From positions 138,806-202,805 of the forward strand of contig CAJUKN010000005.1 in assembly GCA_910587485.1 (NCBI GenBank): a stretch of 64,000 bases of DNA, read 5' to 3'. The notes below the pieces were generated by a model that was not told where the DNA came from, ran no database searches, and saw only the letters and a list, made by a program, of their open reading frames with translations. The DNA is from an uncultured Lachnospira sp. (GTDB lineage: Bacteria > Bacillota > Clostridia > Lachnospirales > Lachnospiraceae). How positions within the stretch are numbered: position 1 is the first letter of the stretch; every line of letters begins with the position of its first letter. The position numbers and the translations under genes were made by a program. Of the stretch, positions 16,379-24,209 are shown one piece after another.

Positions 16379-17221
16379 ATGGGAATTAAGACATATAACC
16401 CATATACACCTTCCAGAAGAAATATGACTGGTTCTGATTTTTCTGAAATTACAAAGACAACTCCTGAGAAGTCTTTACTTGCATCAAAGAAAAAGAATGC
16501 AGGACGTAACAATCAGGGTAAAATCACAGTTAGACATCATGGTGGTGGAAGCAGACAAAAATATAGAATTATTGATTTTAAGAGAAATAAAGATGATGTT
16601 CCTGCAAAGGTTATCGGTATTGAATATGACCCAAACAGAACTGCTAATATAGCATTGATTTGTTATGTAGATGGTGAAAAATCATACATTCTTGCACCAC
16701 AGGGATTAACCGATGGCATGATGGTACAAAATGGTGCCAAAGCTGAAGTTAAGGTTGGTAATTGCTTACCTCTTTCAGAAATTCCAGTAGGTACACAGAT
16801 TCATAATATTGAATTGTATCCGGGCAAGGGCGGACAACTTGTTCGTTCAGCTGGCAATTCAGCTCAGTTAATGGCTAAGGAAGGCAAATATGCTACACTT
16901 CGACTTCCTTCAGGTGAAATGAGAATGGTTCCAGTAATATGTCGAGCAACAATCGGTGTTGTAGGCAATGGGGACCACAGCCTTATTAATATTGGTAAGG
17001 CAGGACGTAAGAGACATATGGGTATCAGACCTACTGTTCGTGGTTCTGTTATGAACCCTAACGACCATCCACATGGTGGTGGTGAAGGTAGAGCGCCAGT
17101 TGGTCGTCCATCTCCAATGACTCCTTGGGGTAAGCCTGCTATGGGTCTTAAGACTCGTAAGAAGAAAAAGCAGTCTAACAAGTTGATTATTAGAAGAAGA
17201 GATGGTAAAGCTATAAAGTAA
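16379..17221 (+). CDS. rplB: 50S ribosomal protein L2
   Basis: The 280-residue product starts MGIKTYNPYTPSRRNMTGSD and carries the L2 C-terminal signature NPNDHPHGGGEGRAPVGRP with the conserved histidine near the catalytic centre. An in-frame upstream ATG at 16361 was rejected: AAAGGAGAG at 16365-16372 is spaced for 16379. Length is normal for L2. Confidence 0.98.
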   Translation: MGIKTYNPYTPSRRNMTGSDFSEITKTTPEKSLLASKKKNAGRNNQGKITVRHHGGGSRQKYRIIDFKRNKDDVPAKVIGIEYDPNRTANIALICYVDGEKSYILAPQGLTDGMMVQNGAKAEVKVGNCLPLSEIPVGTQIHNIELYPGKGGQLVRSAGNSAQLMAKEGKYATLRLPSGEMRMVPVICRATIGVVGNGDHSLINIGKAGRKRHMGIRPTVRGSVMNPNDHPHGGGEGRAPVGRPSPMTPWGKPAMGLKTRKKKKQSNKLIIRRRDGKAIK

Positions 17222-17258
17222 TTTGTAAATAAACAGTATTGTAAGGAGGTTTGAACCT

Positions 17259-17534
17259 ATGGCTCGTTCACTTAAGAAAGGACCATTTGCAGACGAGAGC
17301 TTACTCAAGAAAATTGATGCAATGAACGCATCAAATGATAAGCAAGTAATTAAAACATGGTCACGTCGTTCAACAATATTTCCATCATTCGTTGGACATA
17401 CAATCGCAGTTCACGATGGTAGAAAGCATGTTCCAGTATATGTAACAGAAGATATGGTTGGTCATAAGCTTGGTGAGTTCGTTGCAACAAGAACTTATAG
17501 GGGACATGGTAAGGACGAAAAGAAGAGCAGATAA
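17259..17534 (+). CDS. rpsS: 30S ribosomal protein S19
   Basis: The 91-residue product MARSLKKGPFADESLLKKID...KTWSRRSTIFPSFVGHTIAVHDG is typical S19 in sequence and length. AAGGAGG precedes the ATG. S19 sits in the 30S head with S13. Confidence 0.98.
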   Translation: MARSLKKGPFADESLLKKIDAMNASNDKQVIKTWSRRSTIFPSFVGHTIAVHDGRKHVPVYVTEDMVGHKLGEFVATRTYRGHGKDEKKSR

Positions 17535-17614
17535 TATAAATGTTCATTATAAATATTTATTTATTAATTAATGTTAATTAATTGATATCCATTAATTGAA
17601 AGGAGGCTTTAATC

Positions 17615-18001
17615 ATGGCTAAAGGACATAGATCCCAGATAAAGAGAGAGAGAAACGCCATTAAAGATACAAGACCAAGCGCAAAGTTATCATACGCTAG
17701 AGTATCCGTTCAAAAGGCTTGTTTTGTTCTGGATGCGATTAGGGGTAAAAGCGTACAGGAAGCATTGGGTATTGTTATGTACAATCCAAGATATGCTTCA
17801 ACACTTATAGAAAAGTTAATTAAGTCAGCAGTTGCGAATGCTGAAAATAATAATGGCATGGACACTGACAAATTATATATTGAAGAATGTTATGCAAACA
17901 AGGGTCCTACAATGAAGAGAGTTAAGCCAAGAGCGCAGGGTAGAGCTTATAGAATTGAAAAGAGAATGAGTCATATCACAGTAATACTCAATGAGAGATA
18001 A
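17615..18001 (+). CDS. rplV: 50S ribosomal protein L22
   Basis: The 128-residue product shows VQKACFVLDAIRGKSVQEAL, SAVANAENNNGMD and the C-terminal GRAYRIEKRMSHITVIL hairpin that lines the exit tunnel. AAAGGAGGC is upstream. The preceding 80 bases are a very A+T-rich stretch with ATTAATTAAT palindromes. Confidence 0.98.
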   Translation: MAKGHRSQIKRERNAIKDTRPSAKLSYARVSVQKACFVLDAIRGKSVQEALGIVMYNPRYASTLIEKLIKSAVANAENNNGMDTDKLYIEECYANKGPTMKRVKPRAQGRAYRIEKRMSHITVILNER

Positions 18002-18033
18002 TTCCGGACGCGCTTTGAAAGCGCCTGCCGGAA
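18002..18033 (+). repeat. GC-rich perfect hairpin between rplV and rpsC
   Basis: TTCCGG at 18002-18007 pairs with CCGGAA at 18028-18033, and inside it GCGCTT at 18010-18015 pairs with AAGCGC at 18019-18024. It is strikingly G+C-rich for this genome, begins right after the rplV stop, and has no T run, so it is unlikely to terminate transcription. It could be an RNA processing or stability element. Confidence 0.6.
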
Positions 18034-18060
18034 GGGCTTAAAAATAGAAAGGAGATTCAA

Positions 18061-18729
18061 ATGGGTCAGAAAGTTAATCCTCATGGTTTAAGAGTCGGCG
18101 TTATCAAAGATTGGGATTCAAAGTGGTACGCAGAAGAAACATTCGCTGACAACCTTTTAGAAGATTATAATATTAGAAAGTTTCTCAAGAAAAAGCTTTA
18201 TGCAGCGGGAATTTCTAAGATTGAAACAGAGAGAGCTTCAGATAGATTAAAAATTATTATTCACACAGCAAAGCCGGGCGTTGTTATTGGCAAGGGCGGC
18301 GCTGAGATAGAAAGTCTTAAGAAGCAAGTTGAAAAACTTACTTCAGCTAAGAAATTAAGCATTGATATTAAAGAGATTAAAAGACCAGATAAGGATGCTC
18401 AGCTTGTTGCAGAAAATATTGCACAACAGTTAGAGAATCGTATCTCATTTAGAAGAGCTATGAAGTCTTGTATGGGAAGAACAATGAAGCAGGGTGCAAA
18501 AGGTATTAAGACATCTTGTTCAGGTCGTCTTGGCGGTGCTGATATGGCTCGTACAGAATTCTACAGTGAAGGTACAATTCCACTTCAAACACTTCGTGCT
18601 GACATTGAGTATGGATTTGCAGAAGCAAATACAACATATGGAAAAGTTGGTGTAAAGGTTTGGATTTATGAAGGAGAGGTACTTCCAGCTAAAAAAGCAA
18701 ATGCGAATAAGGAAGGGAGCGAACAATAA
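18061..18729 (+). CDS. rpsC: 30S ribosomal protein S3
   Basis: The 222-residue product starts MGQKVNPHGLRVGVIKDWDS and has the KH motif KPGVVIGKGGAEIESLKK and the C-terminal region TTYGKVGVKVWIYEGEVLP. S3 forms part of the mRNA entry channel. AAAGGAGATT precedes the ATG; the stop overlaps the rplP ATG by one base. Confidence 0.98.
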   Translation: MGQKVNPHGLRVGVIKDWDSKWYAEETFADNLLEDYNIRKFLKKKLYAAGISKIETERASDRLKIIIHTAKPGVVIGKGGAEIESLKKQVEKLTSAKKLSIDIKEIKRPDKDAQLVAENIAQQLENRISFRRAMKSCMGRTMKQGAKGIKTSCSGRLGGADMARTEFYSEGTIPLQTLRADIEYGFAEANTTYGKVGVKVWIYEGEVLPAKKANANKEGSEQ

Positions 18730-19166
18730 TGTTACTACCTAAAAGAGTGAAATATCGTAGACAATTTCGTGGTTCTATGGCTGGTAAGGCAACAAGAGGC
18801 AACAAGATTACTAATGGTGAATATGGTATTGTTGCAACAGAACCATGCTGGATTAAGTCCAATCAGATAGAAGCTGCCCGTATTGCTATGACACGTTATA
18901 TCAAGCGTGGTGGTAAAGTATTTATTAAGATTTTCCCAGATAAGCCGGTAACAGGAAAGCCTATCGGTGTTCGTATGGGTAAAGGTAAAGGTAACTTGGA
19001 GTGCTGGGTAGCAGTAGTGAAACCTGGACGTGTAATGTTTGAAATTTCAGGCGTTGCTGAAGAAACAGCCAGAGAAGCGTTGCGTCTTGCAACACACAAG
19101 CTTCCTTGTAAGTGTAAGGTTGTTTCACGTGCAGACTTAGAAGGCGGTGATAACAGTGAAAATTAA
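18729..19166 (+). CDS. rplP: 50S ribosomal protein L16
   Basis: The 145-residue product starts MLLPKRVKYRRQFRGSMAGK and has KPVTGKPIGVRMGKGKGNLE, the L16 signature. Length is normal. It is translationally coupled to rpsC and its 3' end overlaps rpmC. Confidence 0.98.
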   Translation: MLLPKRVKYRRQFRGSMAGKATRGNKITNGEYGIVATEPCWIKSNQIEAARIAMTRYIKRGGKVFIKIFPDKPVTGKPIGVRMGKGKGNLECWVAVVKPGRVMFEISGVAEETAREALRLATHKLPCKCKVVSRADLEGGDNSEN

Positions 19167-19356
19167 TAAATATGTAGAAGATTTAAGAGCAAAATCAGCT
19201 ACAGAGTTAAATGATGAATTAGTAGCTGCTAAGAAGGAACTTTTTAATTTAAGATTCCAAAACGCAACAAATCAGTTGGATAACACTAGCAGAATTAAAG
19301 AAGTTAGAAAAAATATAGCTAGAATCTTAACCGTGATTGAGCAAAAAAATGCGTAA
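19156..19356 (+). CDS. rpmC: 50S ribosomal protein L29
   Basis: The 66-residue product begins MKINKYVEDLRAKSATELND and ends KNIARILTVIEQKNA, a two-helix L29. Two GTG starts (19147 and 19156) are in frame; I chose 19156 because AAGGCGG lies at a better distance and MKIN fits the family start. It overlaps rplP by 11 bases. Confidence 0.93.
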   Translation: MKINKYVEDLRAKSATELNDELVAAKKELFNLRFQNATNQLDNTSRIKEVRKNIARILTVIEQKNA

Positions 19357-19396
19357 TTTATTTATAAACATTGATTCCTAGAAAGGAGAACGAACT

Positions 19397-19654
19397 GTGG
19401 AAGAGAGAAATCTTAGAAAAACTCGTACAGGCAGAGTCGTAAGCAATAAGATGAATAAGACAATCGTTGTTGCAGTAGAGGATAATGTAAAGCATCCACT
19501 TTACAACAAGATTGTTAAAAGAACATATAAGTTGAAGGCACATGACGAGAATAATGAATGTCTAATTGGTGATACCGTTAAGGTAATGGAAACAAGACCA
19601 CTCTCTAAAGAGAAAAGATGGAGATTAGTAGAGATTATTAGTAGAGCTAAATAA
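19397..19654 (+). CDS. rpsQ: 30S ribosomal protein S17
   Basis: The 85-residue product has RKTRTGRVVSNKMNKTIVVA, HPLYNKIVKRTYKLKAHDE and ETRPLSKEKRWRLVEII, typical S17. The start is GTG, with AAAGGAGA upstream. Confidence 0.97.
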   Translation: MEERNLRKTRTGRVVSNKMNKTIVVAVEDNVKHPLYNKIVKRTYKLKAHDENNECLIGDTVKVMETRPLSKEKRWRLVEIISRAK

Positions 19655-19679
19655 TAATTATACTGAAAGGGGTAATATT

Positions 19680-20048
19680 ATGGTACAACAGGAAACCAGA
19701 CTTAAGGTTGCTGATAACACAGGTGCTAAAGAAATTCTTTGTATCAGAGTTATGGGCGGCTCTACAAGAAGATATGCGAACATTGGCGATATTATCGTAG
19801 CTTCTGTCAAAGAAGCAACACCAGGCGGCGTTGTTAAGAAGGGCGATGTTGTTAAAGCTGTTGTTGTTCGTTCTGTAAAAGGTGTACGTCGTAAAGACGG
19901 TTCATATATTAAATTTGATGAAAATGCTGCTGTAATAATTAAGGATGACCAAACACCTAGAGGAACTCGTATATTTGGACCAGTAGCAAGAGAGTTAAGA
20001 GATAAGAAGTTTATGAAGATTGTATCCTTAGCTCCAGAAGTATTATAA
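19680..20048 (+). CDS. rplN: 50S ribosomal protein L14
   Basis: The 122-residue product has MVQQETRLKVADNTGAKE and GTRIFGPVARELRDKKFMKI, typical L14 at full length. GAAAGGGG precedes the ATG. A long open frame on the other strand here is a coding shadow. Confidence 0.98.
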   Translation: MVQQETRLKVADNTGAKEILCIRVMGGSTRRYANIGDIIVASVKEATPGGVVKKGDVVKAVVVRSVKGVRRKDGSYIKFDENAAVIIKDDQTPRGTRIFGPVARELRDKKFMKIVSLAPEVL

Positions 20049-20060
20049 GGAGGTGCCACA

Positions 20061-20372
20061 ATGTCCGCTGTAAGGATAAAGAAGGGCGATACAGTTAAGG
20101 TTATCGCAGGTAGAGACAAGGGCAAAGAAGGCAAAGTATTGTCTATCAACGCTAAAAAGCATACAGCAATAGTTGAGGGTGTGAACATGGTAACAAAACA
20201 TGCGAAACCAAGCGCAACGAATCAGCAGGGTGGAATTCTCCACCATGAAGCGCCAATTGATATTTCTAACATTATGTATGTTATTAAAGGTAAAACAACA
20301 AAGATTGGCTATGAATTTAAAGATGGTAAGAAAGTTCGTGTTGCTAAGGCAACAGGCGAAGTGATTAACTAA
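20061..20372 (+). CDS. rplX: 50S ribosomal protein L24
   Basis: The 103-residue product carries the KOW motif (KKGDTVKVIAGRDKGKEGKV) and the L24 continuation VEGVNMVTKHAKPS. AAGGAGG precedes the ATG. Confidence 0.98.
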   Translation: MSAVRIKKGDTVKVIAGRDKGKEGKVLSINAKKHTAIVEGVNMVTKHAKPSATNQQGGILHHEAPIDISNIMYVIKGKTTKIGYEFKDGKKVRVAKATGEVIN

Positions 20373-20395
20373 TTACAGGAAGGAGGCAATTAAAA

Positions 20396-20941
20396 TTGAG
20401 TAGACTTAGAGATTTATACGATAATGAGATAACGAAGAAAATGACAGAAAAATTTGGTTATAAGAATCCTATGATGGTTCCTAAAATTGATAAAATTGTC
20501 ATTAATATGGGCGTTGGCGAAGCAAAAGAAAATTCAAAGCTTCTTGACGCAGCAGTAAAAGACCTTGAAATTATTTCAGGACAAAAGGCAGTTCTTACAA
20601 GAGCAAAGAATTCAATTGCTAACTTCAAGTTAAGAGAAGGTATGCCAATCGGTTGTAAGGTTACTCTTCGTGGAGAGAAGATGTATGAGTTTCTTGATAG
20701 ACTTGTAAATCTTGCACTTCCAAGAGTACGTGACTTTAGAGGTGTAAGTCCTGATTCATTTGATGGCAGAGGCAATTATGCACTGGGTATTAAAGAGCAG
20801 CTTATCTTCCCAGAAATTGAGTATGATAAGATTGATAAAATCAGAGGTATGGATGTAATTATAACTACAACTGCAAAGACAGACGAGGAAGCTCGTGAGT
20901 TATTAAGATTATTTAACATGCCATTTAAAAATAGTAAGTGA
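20396..20941 (+). CDS. rplE: 50S ribosomal protein L5
   Basis: The 181-residue product has NPMMVPKIDKIVINMGVGEA, the loop RAKNSIANFKLREGMPIGCK and PRVRDFRGVSPDSFDGRGNY, typical L5. The start is TTG at 20396 with AAGGAGG 8 bases before it; the sequence upstream of the first conserved residues fits this choice. L5 contacts 5S rRNA. Confidence 0.97.
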   Translation: MSRLRDLYDNEITKKMTEKFGYKNPMMVPKIDKIVINMGVGEAKENSKLLDAAVKDLEIISGQKAVLTRAKNSIANFKLREGMPIGCKVTLRGEKMYEFLDRLVNLALPRVRDFRGVSPDSFDGRGNYALGIKEQLIFPEIEYDKIDKIRGMDVIITTTAKTDEEARELLRLFNMPFKNSK

Positions 20942-20967
20942 GAGCAAAACAAATTGAAAATATGAAG

Positions 20968-21083
20968 AAAGGAGAAGCTACTTAGGTGAGGTTTATCTAA
21001 ATCACCAAACATATATTATATATTAATATATATTTATATGTTTTAATATATACTTATATATGTTTAGTAGCAAGGGTATAATG
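20968..21083 (+). promoter_or_regulatory. Remote Shine-Dalgarno with closing stem before rpsZ
   Basis: A perfect AAAGGAG at 20968-20974 lies 106 bases before the rpsZ ATG at 21081. Two bases after it, GCTACT (20977-20982) is complementary to AGTAGC (21066-21071), which ends 9 bases before the ATG. The enclosed sequence folds further: GGTGA with TCACC, and AAACATATA with TATATGTTT. Closing the stem would put the Shine-Dalgarno about 11 bases from the start. AAGGG at 21072-21076 is a close but weaker alternative site. The same plan occurs before rpsM. Confidence 0.6.
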
Positions 21084-21266
21084 GCTAAAACTTCAATGAA
21101 GATTAAGCAGCAAAGAAAACCAAAGTTTTCTACAAGAGCGTATACTCGTTGTACAATCTGTGGCAGACCACATTCTGTTTTAAGAAAATATGGGATTTGT
21201 AGAATTTGCTTTCGTGAATTAGCTTATAAGGGTCAGATTCCAGGTGTAAAAAAAGCTTCTTGGTAA
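21081..21266 (+). CDS. rpsZ: 30S ribosomal protein S14, zinc-binding type Z
   Basis: The 61-residue product MAKTSMKIKQQRKPKFSTRA contains CTICGRPHSVLRKYGICRIC, that is two CxxC pairs, the C+ zinc form of S14. An in-frame earlier ATG at 21061 was rejected because MAKTSMK matches the family start. Its 5' region is peculiar: the only strong ribosome site is more than 100 bases upstream, next to a stem. Confidence 0.97.
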   Translation: MAKTSMKIKQQRKPKFSTRAYTRCTICGRPHSVLRKYGICRICFRELAYKGQIPGVKKASW

Positions 21267-21367
21267 GCATTTACACAAAATATTGTATCTGATAGAGCAG
21301 TTACAGACTTTTATTAGCACAAGTCCCGTTTTGGGAAACCTGTTAATTAATTAAGGAGGAATTTACA

Positions 21368-21763
21368 ATGACAGATCCAATTGCAGATATGCTTACAAGA
21401 ATCCGTAATGCTAATACAGCAAAGCATGATACTGTTGATGTGCCATCATCAAAGATGAAGTTGTCTATCGCTAAGATTCTTTTAGATGAGGGATATATTA
21501 AGGCATATGACCTTGTAGATAATGGTAATTTCAAGGATATCCATATCACATTAAAGTATGGTAAGGATAAGAATGAAAAGATAATCTCTGGTCTTCAGAG
21601 AATCTCTAAGCCGGGTCTTAGAGTATATGCAAGTAAAGAAGAATTGCCTAAAGTTCTTGGCGGTCTTGGTATAGCAATTATTTCTACAAATCAAGGCGTA
21701 GTTACAGATAAAGAAGCTAGAAAATTGGGCGTTGGTGGAGAAGTACTTGCGTTTGTTTGGTAA
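21368..21763 (+). CDS. rpsH: 30S ribosomal protein S8
   Basis: The 131-residue product begins MTDPIADMLTRIRNANTAKHD and ends with VVTDKEARKLGVGGEVLAFVW, typical S8. AAGGAGGAATTT precedes the ATG. The 101-base gap to rpsZ contains CCCGTTTTGGG, a small hairpin. Confidence 0.98.
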   Translation: MTDPIADMLTRIRNANTAKHDTVDVPSSKMKLSIAKILLDEGYIKAYDLVDNGNFKDIHITLKYGKDKNEKIISGLQRISKPGLRVYASKEELPKVLGGLGIAIISTNQGVVTDKEARKLGVGGEVLAFVW

Positions 21764-21767
21764 TAAA

Positions 21768-21877
21768 TTGAAAATCAACGATTTTCAATTAGAAAAATTG
21801 AATTTTTCAATCAAAAAAATCAAAGATTTTCCATTAGAAAAATTACATTTTTCAATCAGAAAAATCAAAGATTTTTC
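21768..21877 (+). repeat. Tandem 45-bp palindromic repeats between rpsH and rplF
   Basis: Two units of 45 bp (21788-21832 and 21833-21877) differ at about 4 positions. Each contains ATTTTTCAATC and AATCAAAGATTTT. They are preceded by a partial unit with the perfect hairpin TTGAAAATC-AAC-GATTTTCAA (21768-21788). The result is a chain of A+T-rich hairpins in the untranslated gap of 189 bases in front of rplF. Confidence 0.8.
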
Positions 21878-21952
21878 AGTTGAAGATAGGTGCAAGTTTA
21901 GATTATTATATATTAATGGTGGAAACCAGTTAATATCATTAGGAGGTGCGGC

Positions 21953-22495
21953 ATGTCACGTATAGGAAGAATGCCTATCGCTATACCAGCAGGCGTAACT
22001 GTTGATATAGCAGAAAATAATAAAGTGACTGTAAAGGGTCCTAAGGGAACTCTTGAAAGAATTTTACCTGCAGAGATGAACATAAAAATGGAAGGGTCTG
22101 AAATCACTGTTTCAAGACCAAATGATTTAAAGAAAATGAAGTCATTACACGGTTTGACAAGAACGCTTATCAATAATATGGTAATTGGTGTAAATGAAGG
22201 ATTTGAGAAAAAACTGGAAGTTAATGGTGTTGGTTATAGAGCCCAAAAACAGGGCAAAAAGCTTGTTTTATCATTAGGATATTCTCACCCAGTTGAGATG
22301 GAAGACCCAGAAGGCATTGAGACAGTGCTTGATGGTCAAAACATCATTATAGTGAAGGGTATTAATAAAGAAAAAGTTGGCCAGTACGCAGCTGAAATCA
22401 GAGCGAAGAGAGCGCCAGAACCTTATAAGGGTAAAGGTATCAAGTATGCTGATGAGGTTATTAGACGTAAAGTTGGTAAGACTGGTAAGAAATAA
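21953..22495 (+). CDS. rplF: 50S ribosomal protein L6
   Basis: The 180-residue product has MSRIGRMPIAIPAGV, VKGPKGTLERILP, GVGYRAQKQGKKLVLSLGYS and the end PEPYKGKGIKYADEVIRRKV, typical L6. AGGAGGTG lies before the ATG. Confidence 0.98.
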   Translation: MSRIGRMPIAIPAGVTVDIAENNKVTVKGPKGTLERILPAEMNIKMEGSEITVSRPNDLKKMKSLHGLTRTLINNMVIGVNEGFEKKLEVNGVGYRAQKQGKKLVLSLGYSHPVEMEDPEGIETVLDGQNIIIVKGINKEKVGQYAAEIRAKRAPEPYKGKGIKYADEVIRRKVGKTGKK

Positions 22496-22512
22496 TTAAA
22501 GGAGTGAATGTT

Positions 22513-22881
22513 ATGGTTAGTAAGAAATCAAGAACGATAGTTCGCAAGAATAAACATAGAAGATTACGTAATCGTTTCAGTGGTACACCACAAAGACCAC
22601 GCTTGGCTGTGTTTAGAAGTAATAATCATATGTACGCTCAGGTTATTGACGATACAGTTGGCAAGACTCTTGTGTCAGCATCAACACTTGATAAAGATGT
22701 GAAGGCTGAATGTGACAAGACAAATAATCTCGATGCTGCTACAGCAGTTGGCAAAGTTGTTGCAAAGAGAGCATTAGAAAAGGGCATAACAACTGTTGTC
22801 TATGACAGAGGCGGTTATATATATGAAGGTAAAGTAAAAGCATTAGCAGAGGCAGCTAGAGAAGCTGGTCTTGAATTCTAA
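22513..22881 (+). CDS. rplR: 50S ribosomal protein L18
   Basis: The 122-residue product begins MVSKKSRTIVRKNKHRRLRN and ends YIYEGKVKALAEAAREAGLEF, typical L18 that binds 5S rRNA. A GTG at 22504 is also in frame but overlaps the ribosome site AAAGGAG at 22498-22504, so the ATG at 22513 is the better start. Confidence 0.97.
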   Translation: MVSKKSRTIVRKNKHRRLRNRFSGTPQRPRLAVFRSNNHMYAQVIDDTVGKTLVSASTLDKDVKAECDKTNNLDAATAVGKVVAKRALEKGITTVVYDRGGYIYEGKVKALAEAAREAGLEF

Positions 22882-22899
22882 GCGGAAGGGAGAAACAAT

Positions 22900-23409
22900 A
22901 TGAAACGTACAATCATTGACGCTAGTCAGTTAGAGTTAAATGATAATGTTGTAGCTATCAAGCGTGTAACAAAAGTAGTAAAAGGCGGACGTAATATGAG
23001 ATTTGCTGCTTTGGTTGTTGTTGGTGATGGCAATGGTCACGTTGGTGCAGGTGTTGGTAAGGCATCTGAAGTTCCTGAAGCAATCCGCAAAGGAAAAGAA
23101 GATGCGATGAAACATTTGGTAGAAGTTCCAATTGATGAAAATGGTTCTGTACCACATGATTATATTGGCAAGTTTGGAGGAGCTACTGTTCTTCTTAAAA
23201 AAGCTCCAGAAGGTACTGGTACAATTGCGGGTGGTCCAGCGCGTTCCGTACTTGAGCTTGCAGGTATTAAAAATATTCGTACAAAATCACTTGGTTCTAA
23301 TAATAAGCAAAACGTTGTTCTTGCAACAATTGCAGGTCTTACAGCAATGAAGACACCTGAAGAGGTAGCAAGACTTCGCGGAAAATCAGTTAGTGAAATT
23401 CTTGGATAA
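22900..23409 (+). CDS. rpsE: 30S ribosomal protein S5
   Basis: The 169-residue product has VVAIKRVTKVVKGGRNMRF, VGDGNGHVGAGVGKASEVP and RSVLELAGIKNIRTKSLGS, typical S5. The spacing to rplR is 18 bases. Confidence 0.98.
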   Translation: MKRTIIDASQLELNDNVVAIKRVTKVVKGGRNMRFAALVVVGDGNGHVGAGVGKASEVPEAIRKGKEDAMKHLVEVPIDENGSVPHDYIGKFGGATVLLKKAPEGTGTIAGGPARSVLELAGIKNIRTKSLGSNNKQNVVLATIAGLTAMKTPEEVARLRGKSVSEILG

Positions 23410-23487
23410 ATAGTGATGTTGCAAATGTTATGACATTGTAAATGTTGTGATATTGTAAATATTATTATAAAATAAATTTATTGTCCT

Positions 23488-23547
23488 ACAAGTTTGTGCG
23501 CACGCTCAAACTTGTGTAATTGAAAAAAAGGCGTGCGCAAATGGAGG
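23488..23547 (+). promoter_or_regulatory. Possible H-type pseudoknot next to the rpmD ribosome site
   Basis: A perfect 9-bp stem pairs 23488-23496 (ACAAGTTTG) with 23507-23515 (CAAACTTGT). Nine of its ten loop bases, 23497-23505 (TGCGCACGC), are exactly complementary to 23531-23539 (GCGTGCGCA), which ends four bases before the rpmD Shine-Dalgarno GGAGG at 23543-23547. Folding both pairings gives a pseudoknot abutting the ribosome site. The G+C-rich pairing elements stand out in an A+T-rich gap. Confidence 0.65.
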
Positions 23548-23552
23548 TAAAA

Positions 23553-23738
23553 ATGGCAGATAAGAAGTTGAAAATAACTTTAGTAAAATCTCCAATCGGT
23601 GCTGTTCCTAAGCATAGAAGAACTGTTGAGGCAATGGGGCTTAATAAGCTTCACAAGACAGTTGAACTTCCAGATAATGCTTCAACAAGAGGACAGATAC
23701 AACAGATTGGTTATATGTTAAAGGTAGAAGAAATCTAA
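23553..23738 (+). CDS. rpmD: 50S ribosomal protein L30
   Basis: The 61-residue product has KKLKITLVKSPIGAVPKHRR and STRGQIQQIGYMLKVEEI, typical short bacterial L30. The ATG at 23553 with GGAGG at 23543-23547 was chosen over an in-frame TTG at 23520, which would add residues not found in L30. Confidence 0.96.
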   Translation: MADKKLKITLVKSPIGAVPKHRRTVEAMGLNKLHKTVELPDNASTRGQIQQIGYMLKVEEI

Positions 23739-23768
23739 TCTGATAAATTATTAAAAGGAGGTGCAGTG

Positions 23769-24209
23769 ATGGATTTATCTAATTTAAGACCTGCGAAGGG
23801 TTCAGTAAAGAGCGATAATTTCAGAAGAGGCCGCGGACATGGTTCAGGAAATGGCAAGACAGCCGGCAAGGGACACAAAGGTCAAAAAGCGCGTTCAGGC
23901 GCACCAAGACCGGGCTTTGAAGGTGGTCAGATGCCATTATATAGAAGAATTCCAAAGAGAGGATTCACAAATAGAAATCATCTTGAAATTATTGGAATTA
24001 ATGTCAGTGTACTTGATAGATTTGATGATGGTGCAGAAGTAACTGTAGATACATTAATCGAAACAGGTATTGTCAAGAATCCTAAAGATGGCGTTAAAAT
24101 TCTTGGTAATGGAGAAATCAAGAAAAAGCTTACTGTAAAGGCAAACGCTTTCAGTGCTTCAGCTAAGGAAAAGATAGAAGCTGTTGGTGGAACATGTGAG
24201 GTGATCTAA
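23769..24209 (+). CDS. rplO: 50S ribosomal protein L15
   Basis: The 146-residue product has MDLSNLRPAKGSVKSDNFR, GRGHGSGNGKTAGKGHKGQK and GFEGGQMPLYRRIPKRGF, typical L15. A GTG three bases before the ATG is in frame; AAAGGAGG fits the ATG. The stop overlaps the secY ATG by one base. Confidence 0.97.
   Translation: MDLSNLRPAKGSVKSDNFRRGRGHGSGNGKTAGKGHKGQKARSGAPRPGFEGGQMPLYRRIPKRGFTNRNHLEIIGINVSVLDRFDDGAEVTVDTLIETGIVKNPKDGVKILGNGEIKKKLTVKANAFSASAKEKIEAVGGTCEVI

Noticed and set aside
19658..20188. 176-codon frame on the minus strand across rplN and rplX
   Set aside because: It lies fully antisense to conserved r-protein genes, lacks a recognisable domain and is a codon-usage shadow.
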